Origin: Pelobacter sp. UBA6812
GTDB lineage: Bacteria > Desulfobacterota > Desulfuromonadia > Desulfuromonadales > Syntrophotaleaceae
DNA length: 9,485 bases
Reading direction: 5' to 3'
NCBI GenBank assembly: GCA_002452265.1
Contig: DKEW01000008.1
Span: 1-9,485, forward strand
Part shown: positions 6,021 through 9,485 of the stretch, one piece after another
How the letters are laid out: each line of letters starts with the position of its first letter
How positions within the stretch are numbered: the stretch's first letter is position 1
The notes under the pieces: generated by a model
What the model saw: only the letters and a program-made list of their open reading frames with translations
Databases searched by the model: none
What the model was told of the DNA's origin: nothing
Made by a program: the position numbers and the translations under genes

Positions 6021-6958
6021 GTATTTTGGATATCGTCATCGTAAACTGGAACGGGGGTCGTCAATTATACGAATGTGTCAATTCCGTTCTTGCTCATGCA
6101 GAAGGAACAGCAGTTCGACCTATCATTATAGATAACGGTTCCACCGATGGCTCTGCCGATGTAGTTGAAGGACTACCGGGTGTGGAGGTCATCCGTACCG
6201 GCCAGAATCTTGGCTTTGGTGCTGCCTGTAATATCGGGGCTAAAGCAGGAGATTCACCTTACATACTTTTGCTTAACCCTGATACTCGGCTGGAAGCTAA
6301 TTCCTTATCAGTGCCTTTGGAGTTCATGGAAAGGCCGGTGAATAAGAACGTCGGGATTTGCGGTATTCAGTTGATAGATGAGCAAGGCAGGGTAAGTCGT
6401 ACCTCTGCCCGTTACCCTACGTTGTCGCGCCAGGTGTCATCCGCATTGGGGCTAGATAAGTTGCCTGGTTTGAAGGGCACTGGTGTGCATATGGGTGATT
6501 GGGATCATCTCAAGTCGACCACTGTTGATCATGTTATAGGTGCGTTTTATTTGATGCGGCGTGATGTTTTTGAGTACGTAGGTGGTTTTGATGAGCGCTT
6601 CTTTGTCTACTTGGAGGATGTAGATCTCTCAAAGAGAGCATACGCAGCTGGCTGGACCATATGGTACTTAACCGAAGCCCAAGCCTTCCATGCCGGTGGT
6701 GGTACATCTTGTCAGGTTAAAGTACACCGACTTTTCTATTCACTGCGTAGTCGTTTACTATACGCTCTCAAACACTTCCCCCGTTGGCAGGCCTGGGTGC
6801 TGCTGGCAGTCACCAACGTTATTGAGCCCTTTACTCGTTCAGCCTGGTGTTTGCTGCGTGGTGATGTCGCTGGTCTAAGACACACCTGGGCGGCGTATCG
6901 CATGCTTTGGCGTTCAATGGGTCACATTCTGCGAGGTGAGGGGCGGTACAATCCATGA
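6017..6958 (+). CDS. GT2-family glycosyltransferase, probable rhamnosyltransferase (WbbL-like)
   Basis: Cytoplasmic or membrane-associated GT-A fold transferase of 313 residues that adds a sugar from a nucleotide donor to the lipid-linked O-unit. Visible motifs are IVIVNWNGG (6-14), IIDNGSTDGS (37-46), GQNLGFGAACNIGAK (62-76), the DxD-equivalent NPDT (87-90) and the acceptor-side motif GGFDERFFVYLEDVDLSKR (189-207), followed by His225 and GGGTS. This set is typical of the rhamnosyltransferase-like branch of GT2, and the locus makes dTDP-L-rhamnose, so rhamnose transfer is a reasonable inference. The hydrophobic C-terminal stretch (about 260-275) may contact the membrane. The start is GTG 6017, with GAGGA at 6007-6011; it overlaps the preceding stop (GTGA), and the end overlaps the next ATG (ATGA). 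Confidence 0.92.
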   Translation: MSILDIVIVNWNGGRQLYECVNSVLAHAEGTAVRPIIIDNGSTDGSADVVEGLPGVEVIRTGQNLGFGAACNIGAKAGDSPYILLLNPDTRLEANSLSVPLEFMERPVNKNVGICGIQLIDEQGRVSRTSARYPTLSRQVSSALGLDKLPGLKGTGVHMGDWDHLKSTTVDHVIGAFYLMRRDVFEYVGGFDERFFVYLEDVDLSKRAYAAGWTIWYLTEAQAFHAGGGTSCQVKVHRLFYSLRSRLLYALKHFPRWQAWVLLAVTNVIEPFTRSAWCLLRGDVAGLRHTWAAYRMLWRSMGHILRGEGRYNP

Positions 6959-8022
6959 AAGTTCTTCTGCTATCCCGCTACGGGCCGCTAGGTGCTAGCT
7001 CCCGCGTCCGTTTCTTGCAGTTCCTTCCTTATCTCCAGGCCAAAGGCATAGAGTTAGCGGTTAAACCCTTGCTTTCAGATACCTACCTGAAGGCTCTGTA
7101 CAACGGCGGCTCTCGTTGGCGCGAGGTTCTCAATGGTTACACAACGCGCATCCTGGCCTTGCTCACTGCCCGTCGATTTGATGTTTTGATCATTGAGAAA
7201 GAGCTTTTTCCCTTTATGCCGGCCATTGCTGAACGCTTCCTGAAACTCAGGGGCGTGCCTTATGTTGTCGACTACGACGATGCGCTGTTTCATCGTTACG
7301 ACTGCCATCCCAACCCCTGGGTGCGGCAGTTATTGGGGCAAAAAATCGACTCGGTCATGCGTCATGCTGAGTGTGTGACTGCCGGTAACCAATACCTGGC
7401 AGAGCGGGCACACAAGGCAGGTGCAAAAAAAGTCCAAATCATCCCGACAGTGGTTGATGCTGACCGGTACCAACCCAAGCAAAAAGCTGACGCAGCTGTG
7501 TTGACGGTAGGGTGGATAGGCTCGCCGCAAACCAGCCGTTACCTGAAACCATTGCTGCCCATGTTCGAATCTCTCAAGCAAGAGTTGCCTGTGCGTTTTG
7601 TGGCTGTCGGTGCCAATTCGAAAGATTTTGAAGGCACACCTGTTGAAGTCTGGCCGTGGACGGAAGAGTCGGAAGTGGAATCGGTGCAGCAGTTCGATAT
7701 AGGAGTTATGCCTTTGGTCGATTCGCCCTGGGAGCGGGGCAAGTGCGGGTATAAGTTGATTCAGTATCTGGCTTGTGGCGTACCTGTGGTCGCGTCGCCA
7801 GTGGGAGTGAACTGCGAGATTGTCAAGGAAGGTGAAAACGGCAGGCTGGCGGATTCTGTGGAACAGTGGCATCAAGCGCTGGGTGCAATGCTCAAAGCTG
7901 GACAACCTCGGTTGGCGAAAATGGGAAATGCTGGGCGTAAACAGGTTGTTGACTGGTTTTCATTACAGGCTCAGGCGCCACGCTTGCTGGCGGCTCTAAA
8001 AAATGCGGCTAATAATTTATAA
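6955..8022 (+). CDS. GT-B (GT4-like) glycosyltransferase
   Basis: Probable O-antigen glycosyltransferase of 355 residues in two Rossmann-like halves. The N-terminal half begins LLLSRYGPLGASSRVRFLQF, a pattern seen in many GT4-type enzymes, and contains VDYDDALFHR (106-114) and VTAGNQYLAERA (141-152). The linker IIPTVVD (162-168) leads into the donor domain, with VGWIGSPQTSRYL (185-197) and a C-terminal signature from D248 to G284. In this signature the usual Glu-x7-Glu donor motif is not recognisable: GKCGYKLIQYLACG (262-275) puts Gly262 and Gln270 at the two Glu positions. As far as I recall this is shared by a whole subfamily with GKCGxKLxQY. Sugar and linkage are unknown. It overlaps the preceding gene by 4 nt; a GAGGGG tract (6938-6943) inside that gene may serve as ribosome binding site. 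Confidence 0.9.
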   Translation: MKVLLLSRYGPLGASSRVRFLQFLPYLQAKGIELAVKPLLSDTYLKALYNGGSRWREVLNGYTTRILALLTARRFDVLIIEKELFPFMPAIAERFLKLRGVPYVVDYDDALFHRYDCHPNPWVRQLLGQKIDSVMRHAECVTAGNQYLAERAHKAGAKKVQIIPTVVDADRYQPKQKADAAVLTVGWIGSPQTSRYLKPLLPMFESLKQELPVRFVAVGANSKDFEGTPVEVWPWTEESEVESVQQFDIGVMPLVDSPWERGKCGYKLIQYLACGVPVVASPVGVNCEIVKEGENGRLADSVEQWHQALGAMLKAGQPRLAKMGNAGRKQVVDWFSLQAQAPRLLAALKNAANNL

Positions 8023-8041
8023 GTGCGGAAATACGTTTAAT

Positions 8042-9064
8042 ATGAATATCTACGCAACACGGCTTGAATCTCTACCTGAACATCCTAAAGCCTGGCTGAT
8101 TACTGGTGTGGCCGGTTTTATCGGTACCAACCTGCTGGAACAACTGCTCAAACTTAACCAGCGCGTGGTAGGGTTGGATAACTTCGCCACCGGTTATCAA
8201 CGCAATCTCGATGAAGTTCGCTCCCTGGTAACTCCGGACCAGTGGGCGGGATTCACTTTTATTGAAGGGGATATCCGCCATCTGGAAGATTGTCGTAAGG
8301 CGTGCGACGGTGTGGATTATGTTCTGCACCAAGCGGCGCTGGGTTCGGTGCCGCGCTCCATCAATGACCCAGTTGCCACCAATGCTACCAATATCAGCGG
8401 TTTTCTGAATATGCTGATAGCTGCACGCGATGCCGGTGTTAAAAGCTTCACCTATGCGGCCAGTAGTTCAACCTATGGGGATCATCCAGCCCTTCCTAAA
8501 GTCGAGGATAATATTGGTAGGCCTTTGTCCCCCTACGCCGTCACTAAATATGTAAATGAGTTGTACGCTGATGTCTTTGCCAAAACCTATGGTTTCAAAA
8601 CCATCGGCTTACGTTATTTCAATGTCTTCGGCAAACGTCAGGACCCGAATGGTGCTTATGCTGCCGTGATCCCTAAATGGACTGCTGCCATGCTCCAAGG
8701 GGATAAGGTGTATATCAACGGTGATGGCGAAACCAGTCGCGATTTTTGTTTTGTTGAAAATGCAGTTCAAGCCAATCTTCTCGCGGCTACGGCTGAAGAT
8801 AACGCCAAGAATGAGGTGTACAATGTTGCCGTGGGGGATCGTACGACACTTAACGATCTGTTCCACGCCCTTCAGGCAGCGTTGGCGGAAAACGGTAAGC
8901 CTTATCTCAGTCCGCCGCTATATCGAGATTTCCGTTCCGGAGATGTACGCCACTCGCAGGCAGATATCAGCAAGGCCGCCGCTAAACTAGGCTACTCCCC
9001 TGAATGTCGCATTATGGACGGCATCGCCAAGGCTATGCCTTGGTATATTGAGAGTGTGGGCTAA
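8042..9064 (+). CDS. wbpP: UDP-N-acetylglucosamine(-uronate) 4-epimerase, WbpP/TviC type
   Basis: Extended-SDR epimerase that interconverts UDP-GlcNAc and UDP-GalNAc, or the corresponding uronic acids, in the cytoplasm, providing a GalNAc-type donor. The protein has 340 residues from ATG 8042, matching the roughly 341-residue Pseudomonas aeruginosa O6 WbpP, and strongly resembles it along its whole length. NAD-binding GVAGFIG is at 22-28, LDNFATG at 45-51, HQAALGSVPRSINDP at 96-110, the catalytic ASSSTYGDHP at 140-149 with Ser141-143, the YAVTK pair Y165/K169, and RYFNVFGKRQDPNGAYAAVIP starts at 191. An ATG at 8003 would add 13 residues and overlap the preceding gene by 20 nt. I prefer 8042 because the family N-terminus (a short helix, then LP.HPK.WLITG) fits it. 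There is no strong Shine-Dalgarno, so reinitiation after the stop 19 nt upstream is possible. No UDP-GlcNAc 6-dehydrogenase (WbpO) is present in the window. Confidence 0.95.
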   Translation: MNIYATRLESLPEHPKAWLITGVAGFIGTNLLEQLLKLNQRVVGLDNFATGYQRNLDEVRSLVTPDQWAGFTFIEGDIRHLEDCRKACDGVDYVLHQAALGSVPRSINDPVATNATNISGFLNMLIAARDAGVKSFTYAASSSTYGDHPALPKVEDNIGRPLSPYAVTKYVNELYADVFAKTYGFKTIGLRYFNVFGKRQDPNGAYAAVIPKWTAAMLQGDKVYINGDGETSRDFCFVENAVQANLLAATAEDNAKNEVYNVAVGDRTTLNDLFHALQAALAENGKPYLSPPLYRDFRSGDVRHSQADISKAAAKLGYSPECRIMDGIAKAMPWYIESVG

Positions 9065-9069
9065 ACCAT

Positions 9070-9485
9070 TTGTCTGACTACGGAAAAAAAATCCTGTTTG
9101 TGGTAAATGCACCTGAATTTTTCCTGTCACATCGTTTGCCTTTGGCGGTAGCCGCCCATGCTGGTGGTTATGAAGTGCATGTAGCCACAGCTCTCGGGGC
9201 CGGTGTTGAAGCAATTCAGGCACAGGGTTTCAAGCATCACGTGGTGCCCTTTGCCAGATGTGGCCAAAATCCACTACGGGAATTGAAAACGTTTTTGCAG
9301 TTGTTTCAGCTGTTTCGCAGTCTCAGGCCTAGCTTAGTCCACCTGATTACGATTAAACCGGTCTTGTACGGTGGGGTAGCTGCTCGCCTAGCTGGCATTG
9401 GGGCGGTAGTCGCTGCAGTGTCAGGATTGGGCACGGTTTTTTTGGCGAATTCAACGATCACTCGCCTGCGCCGGTGGTTGGTAAC
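9070..9485 (+). CDS. GT4-type glycosyltransferase, N-terminal part (3' end cut by window edge)
   Basis: An open frame begins at TTG 9070, 5 nt after the epimerase stop, and runs off the right edge (138 full codons). An in-frame TGA at 9049-9051 limits the start, and TTG 9070 is the first usual start codon after it. The product starts SDYGKKILFVVNAPEFFLSH, with RLPLAVAAHAGGYEVHVAT, then RCGQNPLRELKTF, LVHLITIKPVLYGGVAARLA and VAAVSGLGTVF. This is the acceptor-side domain of GT4-type (GT-B) transferases used in O-antigen and N-glycan-like pathways (PglA/CapM-like architecture). Being next to the WbpP-type epimerase, it might use a GalNAc-type donor; that is inference only, because the donor domain lies outside the window. 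A run of eight A (9084-9091) falls at codons 5-8. Confidence 0.88.
   Translation, partial: MSDYGKKILFVVNAPEFFLSHRLPLAVAAHAGGYEVHVATALGAGVEAIQAQGFKHHVVPFARCGQNPLRELKTFLQLFQLFRSLRPSLVHLITIKPVLYGGVAARLAGIGAVVAAVSGLGTVFLANSTITRLRRWLV

Noticed and set aside
7668..7683. TCGGAAGTGGAATCGG in the GT-B gene resembles the rmlB heptamer
   Set aside because: Only about two units, no array, no insert apparent relative to the family, and it encodes ordinary Glu/Ser/Val residues. A chance similarity is more likely.
8003..8041. Upstream ATG (8003) as start of the epimerase
   Set aside because: It would add 13 residues absent from WbpP-type proteins and overlap the previous gene by 20 nt. ATG 8042 gives the family length and N-terminal pattern.

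Overview
The window lies inside a surface-polysaccharide (O-antigen/LPS) gene cluster of a Gram-negative bacterium. All genes are on the + strand and tightly packed, with several 1 to 4 nt stop/start overlaps, as expected for a single operon. Both ends are cut: the first gene lacks its 5' end and the last lacks its 3' end. The rmlBDAC order, the moderate GC content and the close resemblance of the encoded proteins to proteobacterial families point to a proteobacterium in the broad sense (gamma, or a Desulfuromonas-like lineage). The sequence alone does not settle the genus.

Layout: positions 3-3242 hold the four-gene dTDP-L-rhamnose pathway rmlB (partial), rmlD, rmlA and rmlC. Positions 3266-4555 encode a Wzx-type O-unit flippase and 4629-6020 a Wzy/WaaL-superfamily polytopic membrane protein. 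Positions 6017-8022 encode a GT2 rhamnosyltransferase-like enzyme followed by a GT-B (GT4-like) glycosyltransferase. Positions 8042-9064 encode a WbpP/TviC-type UDP-HexNAc 4-epimerase. From 9070 to the right edge is the N-terminal part of a second GT4-type glycosyltransferase. No RNA gene, insertion sequence, CRISPR array, convincing promoter or terminator is visible, and no gene-free stretch exceeds 300 bases.

How the genes work together: RmlA, RmlB, RmlC and RmlD make dTDP-L-rhamnose from glucose-1-phosphate. The epimerase supplies UDP-GalNAc, or UDP-GalNAcA if a dehydrogenase lies outside the window. The glycosyltransferases assemble an undecaprenyl-linked repeat unit, Wzx flips it across the inner membrane, and the Wzy-type protein polymerises it (or ligates the polymer). 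The initiating transferase and the chain-length regulator are not in the window.

The least ordinary content is not a gene. rmlB carries an in-frame array of about eleven tandem 7-nt G-rich units followed by an inverted C-rich arm (138-268). It enlarges a surface loop between the catalytic TDE and YxxxK motifs by about 35 residues. A shorter array with the same 7-nt period and opposite strand polarity sits in frame in the next gene, rmlD (1519-1550). The rest looks like a conventional Wzx/Wzy-dependent locus.
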